Positions 35,461 to 45,710 of a stretch of DNA of 64,000 nucleotides are shown piece after piece. The DNA lies in NCBI GenBank assembly GCA_947311845.1, contig CAMZMU010000041.1, positions 111,653,407 to 111,717,406 of the forward strand, read 5' to 3'. Under the pieces are notes generated by a model. The model saw nothing but the letters and a program-made list of their open reading frames with translations. It was not told the origin of the DNA and did no database searches. A program made the position numbers and the translations under genes. The stretch comes from Poa pratensis (Eukaryota; Streptophyta; Magnoliopsida; Poales; Poaceae). The first letter of the stretch is position 1. Each line of letters opens with the position of its first letter.

Positions 35461-36436
35461 AAAGCATGGAAAAATAGATGGATGAGGAACACCATCATCT
35501 TCCTCTTCACCGATTCTTGGTGCCAAAAGATCCTCATTGTATGATGGCCTAGGTGCACCTCTTGATCTTGAAGCCCTTGTTTCCTTGAGGAGGATGGTGT
35601 TTGCCTCTCAAAGATTTCTCCATAAGTGTGTTTATCCATCTTCCTTTTCTGAAATTTTAAACAAACCTCATAAAAAATGATTTTGGAGTGATTAATCAAG
35701 GGAAACACTAGGGAGACTTGCTAGAGGACTAAACATGCATCAAAACTAGTTAATCTAAACAAGAACAAGCATGCAAGCTCTAATAACATGTCACCTACAG
35801 TACCAAAATGCAAAGATATAAGCAACTAAACAAAATTCTATTTGGATAATCGGAGGAGTCACATACCGGAGAGCAATTGATCCAAATTTCAGCAGCAAAG
35901 ATGGGCTGAGCAAGTAGATCGAAAAATCTCGAGCAAGAGCAGCAAGAACACGAGTTTGAGCAATGGTGGTGTGTTGGTCGGGAGAGAGAAAGGAGTGGGA
36001 GAGAGATGAGTGAGTGGAGGGCCAGGTGGACCCCACACCAGGGCAGGGCGCGGCCTGCCCTCCACCGCGCCGTGGGGGCGTGTGGTGGCCTGGTGGGTCC
36101 CCCTGGTCATCCTCTGGTACTCCCACGTTCCTCTTTAAAAACTAGGACTTGTAGAATTTTTTCAGAATTTTTTGAAAACTTTTATTTCTGACATTTTCTG
36201 GGTGCTTTAAACAATGAAAACTAGACAAAATGAATTTATGTAAAGACCAAGCATTACTTAACTTTGCAAATTACAGTAGCAAAACAGTAGGTAAAAACAA
36301 AGTGAGAAAGAAAAAATGTTGTTTAGCAATTTTATGCATGTAAAACATATTTGTTAACAAGGTTGATCAAGTCTTGCCACCAAATACATTTTATATGACA
36401 TAAAAGAATTAAACCACATTGAACAATCATGTTACC

Positions 36437-39133
36437 TTAAATGGTATAGCTATAGATCCAATCATAAATATTGAAGTTCTTCATGAGGTTCATATATAGG
36501 GCAATCAATACTTCCCACTTTGATACTTTTAATATTGGTAATTGTATTAACTCCAAATATTTTGTCCAGCTTCTTGGGAAAATAAACAGTATGCTCTTTG
36601 TCATTAACATGGAAAGTACTTTTCCTTTGTTGCAATCAATAACAGCCCCTGCAGTGTTAAGAAAAGGTCTTCCAAGAATAATAGACATATTATCATCTTC
36701 AGGCATTTCAAGCACAACAAAATCAGTTAATATCAAGCAATTATTAGCCACTTGAACAGGAACATCTTCACATATACCAACAGGAACAGCAGTAGATTTA
36801 TCAGCCATTTGCAAAGATATATCAGTTGGTATCAATTTTTCCAAGTAAAGTCTCTTGTAAAGAGAAAAAGGCATAACACTCACCCCTGCACCTAAATCAC
36901 ATAAGGCAGTTCTAACATAGTTATTTTTGATTGAGCAAGGAATAGTTGGTATACCTGGATCTCCAAGCTTCTTTGGAACCTTACCATTGAAAGAATAATT
37001 AGCAAGCATGGTAGAAATCTCTTCATTAGGAATCTTTCTCTTGTTAGAGACAATATCTTTCATGTACTTTGAATAGGGAGGTAACTTAATAGCATCAGTC
37101 AAAGGAATTTGCAAAAACAAAGGTTTCATCCATTCACAAAATTTGTTATAATGTTCTTCTTCCTTAGATTTGAGTTTCTTAGTAGGAAAAGGCATTTGTT
37201 TTTGCACCCAAGGTTCTCTTTCATTACCATGTTTCTTAGCAAGAAAATCTTCTTTAGTGTACTTTTTGTTTTTAGAATGCTTTTCAGGTTCCTCTTCACT
37301 TTCCTCTTTATCAGAAGCATCATTCTTATCTTTATCATTAGCATGTTCATTACCACTCTCAGTTTCAGCATCAGAGATAGATATACTATTTGGATTATTA
37401 ACATGCTCATTGTCTTTAATAGGTTCAGGAGATTCCTCAACATGTTTATGTTTCTTCTTCTTCTTTTTCTTAGAAGGAGTAGTAGTTTCATTAACTAGTT
37501 GAGAATCTTGCTCAATTCTTTTAGGATGTCCCTCAGGATATAAAGGATCCTGAGTGGAAGCACCACCTCTAGTTGCTATACCAAAAGCATGTTTATCATT
37601 TTCTCTAGAAGCATTACCTAGCAAATCTTTTTGCACTTTAGTCAATTGCTCAATTTGAGTTTGAACCATACGAAAATGTTTAATGAGTATTTTAACATCA
37701 TTAGAAGTTCTTTCCAAAACATCATGCAAATGATTAATGACATGAGAATTCTTTATGAAGCTATTTTCTATTCTCCAATTGAAATTGTTTTGCTTAACAA
37801 TGAAATTATCAAACTCATCTAAGCATTGATCAGGAGGTTTAGAATAAGGGATATCTCTATCATCAAAGCGTTGGAGAGAGTGTACCTCAACTGTAGATGA
37901 GTGAGGAATTGGCTTACACAATTCTTCTATAGGTGGAAGATTTTTCACATCTTCAGATTTAATACCTTTCTCCTTAAGAGATTTCTTGGCTTCTCTCATT
38001 TCTTCATCATTCAATTCAATTACTCCTCTTTTCCTCGGCGTAGGTACCGGAGTTGGTTCAGGCAGGGTCCAATCATCATGATTTTGGCTTATCTTAGCCA
38101 ATAATTCCTCGGCTTCATCTGGAGTTCTTTTCCTGAAAACACAACCAGCACAACTATCCAGGTATGTCCTAGATTCAACAGTTAGTCCATTATAAAATAT
38201 ATCAAGAAGTTCATTTTTAGCTAGTTGATGTCCAGGCCGAGCTCTAAGTAAAGAACAAAACCTTGCCCAAGATTCAGGCATTTTCTCTCCCTCATTTTGC
38301 TTAAAGTTAAAGATTTTCTGTAAAGCAGCATGTTGAGCACTAGCAGGAAAATATTTCTGAAAGAAAGCATTGACTAAACCCATCGGGCTCTCAATAGATC
38401 CAGGAGATAAATCATTAAACCAAGTTTTAGCTTCATCTTTCAATGAGAAAGGGAAAATTTTAGTAACAAAGTAACTGCGTTTCTTAATATCATCAGAAAA
38501 CAAACTACTCAGAGTAGAGAGAGTGTTCATATGTTCTACAGCACTTTCATTTTCAGTTCCTCGAAAAGGTTCTTTCTCAGCAATAGTTATAAAAGACAAG
38601 TCCACAGAGAAATCATAATCTTTATCTTTTATATTTATGGGAGATGTAGCGAATTTAGCATCAGGAGAAAGTTTATAGTTGACAGCACGTCTTTGAAGAA
38701 GATTTTTAATAGCATTAACATCTTTAGAGGTATCACAATTCATGCATTCATCAATAAAGTCATCATCAAGTTCAACATAAGTTTCCTCAAGATCATCACT
38801 AGTAGTTTCTCTCGTTTCAGGTGAATAAGCAGGTGTAACAGGAGTTTCATTAGGTGTTTCAGTATTTTCAAGTTGTTTAGATTTAGCAATTGTAGCATCT
38901 AGAAAAGGACCTAGTGAACCTCTTTCATCAAGCACAGTAGAAGCATCATCAAATTCATCAGAAACATTCTCAGATTCAGCAGAAGTAGCAGCACGTGAAG
39001 CATGTGCATGTGGTGGTGTGACAAGTTGACTTATAACAGACGGTGAATCAAGAGCAGCAGAAGTGTTCAGAGTTGTACCTCTCCTTGTAGTGGATGGCAA
39101 TATGCGAACCTTATCATCACGAGGTTTACCCAT
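36437..39133 (-). CDS. Gag-protease polyprotein of the Gypsy-type element (898 aa)
   Basis: The frame is open from 39514, inside the 5' LTR. The likely start is the methionine at 39133 (MGKPRDDKVRILPS), 60 bp after the primer-binding site. Residues about 220-340 are a retrotransposon gag domain (SYFVTKIFPFSLKDEAKTWF, then ELLDIFYNGLTVESRTYLDS). A lysine/glutamate-rich middle follows. Residues about 740-840 are a retropepsin-like fold with CDLGAGVSVMPFSLY and SIILGRPFLNTAGAV; DLGA stands where D-[S/T]-G-A is usual. It would form virus-like particles in the cytoplasm. The frame ends without pol. Confidence 0.88.
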   Translation of the reverse strand: MGKPRDDKVRILPSTTRRGTTLNTSAALDSPSVISQLVTPPHAHASRAATSAESENVSDEFDDASTVLDERGSLGPFLDATIAKSKQLENTETPNETPVTPAYSPETRETTSDDLEETYVELDDDFIDECMNCDTSKDVNAIKNLLQRRAVNYKLSPDAKFATSPINIKDKDYDFSVDLSFITIAEKEPFRGTENESAVEHMNTLSTLSSLFSDDIKKRSYFVTKIFPFSLKDEAKTWFNDLSPGSIESPMGLVNAFFQKYFPASAQHAALQKIFNFKQNEGEKMPESWARFCSLLRARPGHQLAKNELLDIFYNGLTVESRTYLDSCAGCVFRKRTPDEAEELLAKISQNHDDWTLPEPTPVPTPRKRGVIELNDEEMREAKKSLKEKGIKSEDVKNLPPIEELCKPIPHSSTVEVHSLQRFDDRDIPYSKPPDQCLDEFDNFIVKQNNFNWRIENSFIKNSHVINHLHDVLERTSNDVKILIKHFRMVQTQIEQLTKVQKDLLGNASRENDKHAFGIATRGGASTQDPLYPEGHPKRIEQDSQLVNETTTPSKKKKKKKHKHVEESPEPIKDNEHVNNPNSISISDAETESGNEHANDKDKNDASDKEESEEEPEKHSKNKKYTKEDFLAKKHGNEREPWVQKQMPFPTKKLKSKEEEHYNKFCEWMKPLFLQIPLTDAIKLPPYSKYMKDIVSNKRKIPNEEISTMLANYSFNGKVPKKLGDPGIPTIPCSIKNNYVRTALCDLGAGVSVMPFSLYKRLYLEKLIPTDISLQMADKSTAVPVGICEDVPVQVANNCLILTDFVVLEMPEDDNMSIILGRPFLNTAGAVIDCNKGKVLSMLMTKSILFIFPRSWTKYLELIQLPILKVSKWEVLIALYMNLMKNFNIYDWIYSYTI

Positions 39134-39192
39134 GATGAATGAATTGCAGCGAGCAGTATGACTCCCTGGTGAGCTTATAAATAGAGCTATGC

Positions 39193-39210
39193 TCCCCGGC
39201 AACGGCGCCA
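39193..39210 (-). other. Primer-binding site of the Gypsy-type element
   Basis: On the minus strand TGGCGCCGTTGCCGGGGA lies 11 bp inside the 5' LTR. The 3' TGGCGCC pattern matches tRNA-primed Gypsy elements in grasses; tRNA-Asp is the probable primer. Confidence 0.75.
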
Positions 39211-39221
39211 GAAAATAGTCT

Positions 39222-40611
39222 TGATGACCCACAAGTATAGGGGATCGCAACAGTCTTCGAGGGAAGTAAAACCCAAATTTATTGATTCGACACAAGGGGA
39301 GCCAAAGAATATTTATAAGCCTTGACAGATGATTTGTCAGTTCAGCTGCACCTGGAAGTAGACTTGCTCGACACAGTTTATCAGTAGCAACAGTTTTATG
39401 ACAGTAGCAGTAGTGAAATAATAGCAGCAGTAAAATAAAGACAGCAGTAATAATTGCAGTAGACAGCAGGATTAAAATACTGTAGGCATAGGGATGGATG
39501 AACGGGCGTTGCATGGATAAGATAATTCATGAAATAGTCATACATAGGGCAATTGCAGATAAATAATAAGGTATCCAAGTAATAATCAATCATAGCATGT
39601 GTTCCGTATTTAGTCGTACGTGCTCGCAATGAGAAACTTGCACAACATCTTTTGTCCTACCAGCCCGTTTGCAGCGGGGCCTCAAGGGAAACTACTGGTA
39701 ATTAAGGTGCTCCTTTTAATAAAGCACCGGAGCAAAGCATTAACACTCCGTGAACACATGTGATCCTCACGTCGCAACCATCCCCTCCGGTTATCCCAAT
39801 TTCTGTCACTTTGGGGCCTCGGGTTCCGGACAGTGACGTGTGTATACAACTTATAGATATGATCCAAAACAATAATTATCTCATGATTCAATAACATGTT
39901 CAGATCTGAGATCATGGCACTCGGGCCCTAAGTGACAAGCATTAAGCATAATAAGTTGCAACAATGACATAAGTACTACCGATGGATACTAGGCACCATG
40001 CCCTAACAAATCTCACAACTATTACATGAATGATCTCATCCAATCCCTACCATCCCCTCAGCCTACAGCGGGGAATTACTCACACATGGATGGGGGAGTC
40101 ATGGATGGTCGATGGAGAGGTGGCGGTGATGATGATGGCGATGATCTCCTCCAATTCCCCGTCCCGGCAGGGTGCCAGAACGGAGTTTCTGATCCCCGAA
40201 ATAGGGTTTTCGATGGCGGCGGAGCTCTGGAAGTTTTCTGGAAAAAGCGTCGATCCCCCGAAGTTTTTAGGTCAGAGGCTTTAAGTAGTCCAAAGGGGAG
40301 CGTCGGGGGCCACACAGGGTGGCCACACCACCCCTGGGCGCGGCAAGGGCCACCCGCGCCCTGGGTGCGTGTGGTGCCCCTGTGCACCCTCCTCGCTTCG
40401 TCTTCTGGCTCCGTGGGTCTTCTGGAAAAATAGAATTTCTGGAATTTTTCTGGAATTTTCTAAAACTTTGACTTTCTGCACAAAAACAAGACACCAAGGC
40501 AATTCTGCTGAAAACAGCGTTAGTCCGTGTTAGTTGCATTCAAATCACACAAATTAGAGGAAAAACAATAGCAAAAGTGTTCGGAAAAGTAGATACGTTT
40601 TGGACGTATCA
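39222..40611 (-). repeat. 5' LTR of the Gypsy-type element (minus orientation)
   Basis: 1,390 bp, nearly identical to 31125-32517. Transcription would run leftward from this copy into the gag-protease frame. Confidence 0.95.
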
Positions 40612-40806
40612 CGGTAGCAAAACTGAAGAACATGGAGCTGGATCGATCGTGCCATGGTCCCCTGGTTGAGGAGAACAAGCTGATGCTTCGGGAGTTTAAG
40701 GAACATGATGTTCGACATGTTCGAAGAACTTTGAATGCGGTAGCACATAAATTAGCAAACTATGGCTGTCATAATAAGCTTTGTAATACTTGGTTAGGTG
40801 TTCCCC
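40612..40806 (+). pseudogene. LINE ORF2, part 2: end of RNase H
   Basis: Resumes exactly where the LINE frame stopped at 31124: ...LSAV is followed by AKLKNMELDRSCHGPLVEEN. The typical RNase H tail VRHVRRTLNAVAHKLANYG follows. Removing the LTR element and one copy of CGGTA restores the frame. Confidence 0.9.
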
Positions 40807-40808
40807 CT

Positions 40809-40978
40809 CAGTGGCGGAGCCACGGCCCGGCATGCTCGGGCGGCCGCCCGGGCTACACCGGTGAACTCCTTTCTAATTCTATTAGCCAATGAGGATTATT
40901 GGTGCGGACAAGCGACTGATCAGTTGAAGTTCACACGGGCTTTGCCCAGGCTTCACTGCGCAGCTAGCTCCACCACTG
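40809..40978. mobile_element. hAT-type MITE in the LINE 3' end
   Basis: The 170-bp element has termini CAGTGGCGGAGCCA and TAGCTCCACCACTG. It is flanked by the 8-bp duplication TTCCCCCT at 40801-40808 and 40979-40986, the diagnostic length for hAT. No coding capacity. Confidence 0.93.
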
Positions 40979-41075
40979 TTCCCCCTATGTACGTTGAGAA
41001 CCTGGTGGCATCGGAGGGTGCTGAATTCTGAATAAAGGCAGCCTTTAAATCTCAAAAAAAAAACTCGCCGGCGTC

Positions 41076-41692
41076 TTAGGCTCCTCGCGTTCGCCGTAAT
41101 CCAACTCGCCACGGCGGCAGAAGCCGATGCCGGTGTGACGAGCGTGTACCGGCGGAAGGCGGAGGCCACAGCGGACATGCCGCTCGACGTCGACGTCTTC
41201 CGCGTGCCGCCGGGCTACAATGCTCCCCAGCAGGTCTCTCCAAATTTTCCATTTGCGATAATTAAGCTCGTCAGTCGCCACGGAAACCTTCTTTATGGTG
41301 CGTTCTACTTCTACATACATGCAGGTGCACATCACGCTGGGGGACCAGACGGGCACGGCCATGGCGGTGACGTGGGTGACGGCGAGCGAGCCTGGCAACG
41401 GCACCGTGGCGTATGGCCGTTCGCCCGAGAAGATGGAGATGTCGGCGTAGGGCACCCACTCGCGCTACGACTACAACTACACCTCAGGCTTCATCCACCA
41501 CTGCACCCTCACCAACCTCAAGGTAACGAGCATGATACGAGTTCAGACTTCAGACTGAGAGCACCGCCCCCGACCGCCATTACCTCGCGCTTGCAGCATG
41601 GGGTGAAGTACTACTACGCGATGGGGTTCGGGCACACCGTGAGGACCTTCTCGTTCACCGCGCCTCCCAAGCCAGGCCCTGATGTGCCATTC
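41076..41692 (+). pseudogene. Purple acid phosphatase fragment (signal peptide and N-terminal domain only)
   Basis: Exons at 41076-41233, 41325-41522 and 41597 to about 41692 have GT-AG borders. They read ATADMPLDVDVFRVPPGYNA, VHITLGDQTGTAMAVTWVTA, YDYNYTSGFIHHCTLTNL and FSFTAPPKPGPDVPF. These are the fibronectin-like N-terminal domain of plant PAPs, secreted metallophosphatases that release phosphate from organic esters. A TAG at 41448-41450 interrupts exon 2. Similarity ends after PDVPF, before the metal-binding GDLG, GDxxY, GNHE and HxH blocks, so no catalytic domain remains. With the LINE in codon 7, the gene is dead. Confidence 0.88.
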
Positions 41693-42406
41693 TTTCTGAA
41701 ATTCAGAATCATGCTGGAAACAATTCGCAATTTCTTTATCGTGACTGACCACGATCTGGACAATCGCGAGCTTACCGTTCCGAGCCACGCGATTCAGATC
41801 CAACGACGCTCGCGGTTGACCGTTTCTTTCTGGGCGCAGTTTCTCGTGTGCGGACAACATTTTCCCCTGAACTGTTCAAATTTCGAAACGCGTGCCACCG
41901 CTATCCATTCCCCTCTCCTCCTCCTCGTCTCGTGATACCACGGGGGCGACACCGGAGGTGAAATCGCCGGCGATTCCGCGCAGATCCACGCAGCTCCGCG
42001 CACCTCCTCCTCGCGTCGGCGACCCCGCGTAGCTCCGCGCACCTCCTCCTCGCGCCGACGACTTCTCGCAGCTCCGCGCAGGTGCTCATCGAGAAGCCGC
42101 TGCCGACCGTCGCACAGCTCCGTCCACCGCCCGTCTCTCCGCCATTTTGCTCGAGCGACGCCGTTGTTTGAGCGTCTACCGACGAGCGCACGAACGAGCG
42201 GTTTTCGGTCAGAGGTGGAGGCGGTGGGAGGACAGGGTGGCGCCATCTTCGACTAGGTTGTTCTCCTCCGGCGACGGCGGACCTACTACGGTGATTTTTA
42301 CATCTCTAGTTTCTTTGTCTTTTCCCTCTATTAGATCTGGTTCCTAGGCATGTGATAGGGGTGCAATTTCTTTTGTGCAGACCGAGAAGTAAGATCTGGT
42401 CTGAGG
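41693..42406. other. GC-rich segment after the PAP fragment; possible leader exon
   Basis: No gene is certain. A roughly 46-bp repeat (GCAGCTCCGCGCACCTCCTC and variants) occurs three times at 41985-42080. An exon-like stretch ends CCTACTACG/GTGATT near 42290. It may be the 5' leader of the gene at 44041-45710. The abrupt loss of PAP similarity at about 41693 suggests a rearrangement or transposon boundary that I could not define. Confidence 0.35.
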
Positions 42407-42859
42407 CATAGTTTAAAAAACCGAACCGGACCGCCGGTTGAACCGGAAAAAACCGGAACCAGTGCCCTCGCCGGTCTATTAAGCGCACTGAACCGTCCGC
42501 GCCAGCGAACCGGGAAAACCCGCTTAAATCGCGGTCGAACCGGCGGTTTTCCGTCAAACCGGGGCCTAACAGACCGGTGGTCAGACCGGAAATATACTTA
42601 CAGCGAGAAAAATATATTGCGCGGAGCGGGATGTACCGAAGGGAAGTGGAAACTTCTCCGTAACGACTGTGATAGCCACTTGGTGCTAGGCAAGTTTGTG
42701 TCATACTAGTACACGTATTAATTAAATACATTCAATATTTCTTCACTATACTATTTTTAAAAAACCAGCAAGTGAACCGGACGAACGGCGGTCTGACCGG
42801 GTGAACCGCGAACCGAGACCCTCGCCGGTTCGGTCGCCGGTCCGGTTTTTTAAACTATG
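42407..42859. mobile_element. hAT-like non-autonomous element (CCGGTT-rich)
   Basis: Ends CATAGTTTAAAAAACCG and CCGGTTTTTTAAACTATG are inverted repeats. Flanks GTCTGAGG (42399-42406) and GTATGAGG (42860-42867) match at 7 of 8 positions, as expected for an aged hAT duplication. The subterminal regions are dense in AACCGG/CCGGTT motifs in both orientations. It lies in the probable 5' intron of the following gene. Confidence 0.75.
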
Positions 42860-42867
42860 GTATGAGG

Positions 42868-44040
42868 TTTTTGTTCGCTGCAGATTGAAGTTTCAGGGGC
42901 ACATTCATCCAGTACGATACTTGCAGGTTAGTTGTTAGATGTAATCTTCTCATGGTTCTACTTGGTTGATACTGGTACTATATGAATTTAGTGTGTGTTT
43001 GTTTGTTTGGGATTTTCTACTAAATGTAATTCTCTGGTAATCCATAAGCATGAACCAAATCCTGCTAGTCGTTTGTTCTAAATGCTGCTCATTCAAAAGG
43101 TAAATTTCGTCATATCCATTTTTTGCAAAGGACACAATAGTGGTATGATTTTGTTTTTTCTAGGAGTAAACTTAACTGCTGTCTTGCTCATGAACCATAA
43201 ACCGAATAGCTCTGTAGATGTAAGTTATTTTCTTGTTCTGGGGTACATCTGTTCAGGGTTTTCCCCCAATGTGTATCCATGGTTTATATGATGCTCCAGT
43301 ACTTTCATGCAATAGATGCTCCAGTAGTTCTCCATTTTTTGTGGTATCTGATGCTTATGTGTAAGACGGGATTCAGTGCAGCGCTGCCCAATTTTTGTTA
43401 GTGATATGATTTCTGTCTGTCTATTGGTGTGTTTGCAAGACCTTGTTGGGTCCTAGTTTTTTACTAGGACATGTGGTGTTAATTGTATCTGTTCTGACTA
43501 GTTGTATTACTATCCCTCAGATAGTTCTTGCTATTGGTCAGATATGCATTGCTAGAGAACTAGATTAAATGTGTTCTGTTTCTAGGCTCCAGTTTTTTTT
43601 TCCAATTGTGTATGCATGGTTTATACGATGCTCCAGTACTCTAATGAAATAGATGTAAAATATTTATGCTAACCCATTATGTATTTTTTTTGTTTGCAAT
43701 GTATTGTTGTGTGGGGCCCTGGAGGGAGGTTTGATGAGATGTGTACATGATGTTTTTTGGTCTGGTATCACCAAACATGTGTCAAAAATGATGATAGATG
43801 TAAGTTTTGTATCACCAAATCACGGAACCAAAATGATTCTTATTTTTTTAGCCTGGCAAACCATAAGCATGAAAATGATGTACATGTAATTTTTGTGTTT
43901 TGTACATGCATTGTTTGTCTGCCAGCTCATACCTTTTTGAACACATGTAGGTCTTACTTCCCCACTAGTACTGATGTTTTGTTCCTGATTTTCACTTCTC
44001 TTCTTTTTCAGTGTTATTTTTGTCACCGAAATAGACCATA
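42868..44040 (+). other. Presumed 5' intron region of the downstream gene
   Basis: AT-rich. It contains a small exon-like piece (GCAG/ATTGAAGTTTCAGGGG ... ACTTGCAG) near 42880-42928. Two diverged copies of a 45-bp segment with ATGGTTTATA[T/C]GATGCTCC are at about 43275 and 43613. No other coding signal. Confidence 0.4.
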
Positions 44041-45710
44041 ATGACGAAGAAAAAAAAACAGTAGCTTCAAAGGCTCCAGCTCATCTAAGAAGTCGCAATC
44101 AAAGCTTAGCCGTTTGCACCGCAAACTCACACTGCGACCTCGTGTTGAATCTCAGACTCATATCACATGAAGATATTGCCGAGGATGGTCAGCAAGGGAC
44201 TTTACCAGTAAGTCACTGGGGACTTTACCATACATACCAGAATGTTATTTTTCTTTTCATTCGAAGCAACCTGGAACTAAATTCTAAATTACTTTATCAT
44301 TTTTTTTGCATAGAATGAAAAGGTTTATCAGAGAGGGTCCCCTATGAAGTTGGTGAAGCTGTATCCACACATGTCGCCAGAACAAGTGAACCTAGTAACA
44401 GCTGCAGATTTTGGTGGTTTAGCTAACATCAGATGCTCAAAACTGAACCCTGAGTTATGCAAATATCTGATGGAGAGCTTCAACCCAAACACTTGTGAGC
44501 ATGTTTTCCCTGGGCGAGGTTCAATTCCAGTAACTGAAGAATCTGTGTGGAAAGTAGTTGGAGTTCCTTGTGGGGATGAAGAACTAATATACAAGGTTCA
44601 CAAAGATTCAACAGAATTTATGCGCAAGCAGATGGGTCGTACCAACAGGAAACAGCCAACACTCTCATTCCTAGAGAAGAAACTTGTTGAAAGGAAGAAG
44701 GCAGATTGGACATACCTCACACTATGGACAGTAAATGCGGTGTCCTCTGTAGTGGCTCCGACTACAGCCACGAAAATCAGCCCAAGAATCTACCCATCTT
44801 TCTGCAACATAAAGGAAGTCAACAAGTTGAATGTCTGCAAGTTTCTAATCTGAATGCTCATTAAAGCAACAAAAAAAGGCGTGGAAAAGGGCATCCTAAA
44901 GGCATGCATGTTATACTTCATGGTATGGATTCCTATTAATCTTTGTTACATTATTGTCTCTTCCTGCTGTGTACTTAACATCTTTTTACTAACATTTTAT
45001 GTGTTTTGCTCATATTTTTTATGGCAGGTAAAGTACCTGGATTCTCTTGAACTTGAAGGCATTGAAGTCAACCAAGAGGGGACAAGAGTCAGTGTGTGGA
45101 CAAACGCAATGGTCGCGAAAGCGATTATTCAGGACACCAAGAGCGATGGTACTTTTGGAAACGCACCAGTAAATAGCAAATTTACTTCACTTCCCCCCTC
45201 TACCACATTAAATATGCATGTTGTTCCAACATTACTCTCTTTTTTTCTTTTATTTTTACATCCCTGCGTTTTCTTTTTTGACCTGTGCAGCTAAAAGCAT
45301 GTTTCTCTAGCATAATCCCGGAGGCAGCACATATTGAATATGAAGCTACAGAGGGGCGGTCCGATGGCAATGATAGCACAACCAATGACGAAGAAATGGA
45401 GGATGTGAAAGTTGATGAAGCTCACGTCGAAGAGCCAAATGATGATTTTGGCGCTGGTGAACAACAAAAAACCGACAACGAGATCCTCGACGAAGCTCCT
45501 GTTGGCAACAATGACAACCGTGGGGATGTTTATGTGGACAGCGACTCTCAAACTGTTAGAAACGAGACAGGCAATGGCGGCAACACAATCGGCGAACAAA
45601 GTGTTTTGTTTGCTGAGCCCAACAACATTTCTGACAAGCAACCACATATACATGTTATTTGCAATGATGTAAATTCCAGACCATCTTATAGTTCATCGAG
45701 AAGAAGCTAA
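44041..45710 (+). pseudogene. Transposon-type plant gene (Ulp1/DUF1985-like N-terminal region), one nonsense codon
   Basis: Exons: about 44041-44210 (needs one frame shift in an A run), 44315-44922, 45028-45168, 45291-45710. The main exon reads MKLVKLYPHMSPEQVNLVTA, ADFGGLANIRCSKLNPELCK, GRGSIPVTEESVWKVVGVPC and NKLNVCKFLI. A TGA at 44851-44853 follows, then the frame continues ATKKGVEKGILKACMLYFM and VKYLDSLELEGIEV. This pattern recalls the N-terminal domain of abundant grass genes carried by Mutator-like and other transposons next to Ulp1 proteases. The last exon is acidic and low complexity. No protease domain follows. Function is unknown; it is probably dead. Confidence 0.6.

Larger units (their letters stand above)
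31125..40611 (-). mobile_element. Gypsy-type LTR retrotransposon lacking pol, inserted in the LINE
   Basis: LTRs at 31125-32517 and 39222-40611 differ by only about two substitutions and three single-base indels by eye. The 5-bp duplication CGGTA flanks the whole (31120-31124 and 40612-40616). On the minus strand the order is 5' LTR, primer-binding site, gag-protease frame, a decayed second frame, polypurine tract, 3' LTR. No reverse transcriptase, RNase H or integrase was found in the 6.7-kb interior, so it must rely on enzymes from another element. Confidence 0.95.
25797..41062 (+). mobile_element. Full-length L1-type LINE, interrupted by two later insertions
   Basis: The element starts AGGGTTTATCGCTC at 25797 and ends in a poly(A) run at 41054-41062. 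It is bounded by the 13-bp duplication ACTCGCCGGCGTC (25784-25796 and 41063-41075). Removing the LTR element (31125-40611) and hAT MITE (40809-40978) leaves about 5.6 kb with ORF1, endonuclease, reverse transcriptase, zf-RVT and RNase H in canonical plant L1 order. Several frameshifts and stops show it is no longer active. Confidence 0.93.

Noticed and set aside
37109..38824. Plus-strand frames such as 37109-37498
   Set aside because: Antisense shadows of the gag-protease frame; composition is dominated by Phe/Leu/Ile opposite Lys/Glu codons.
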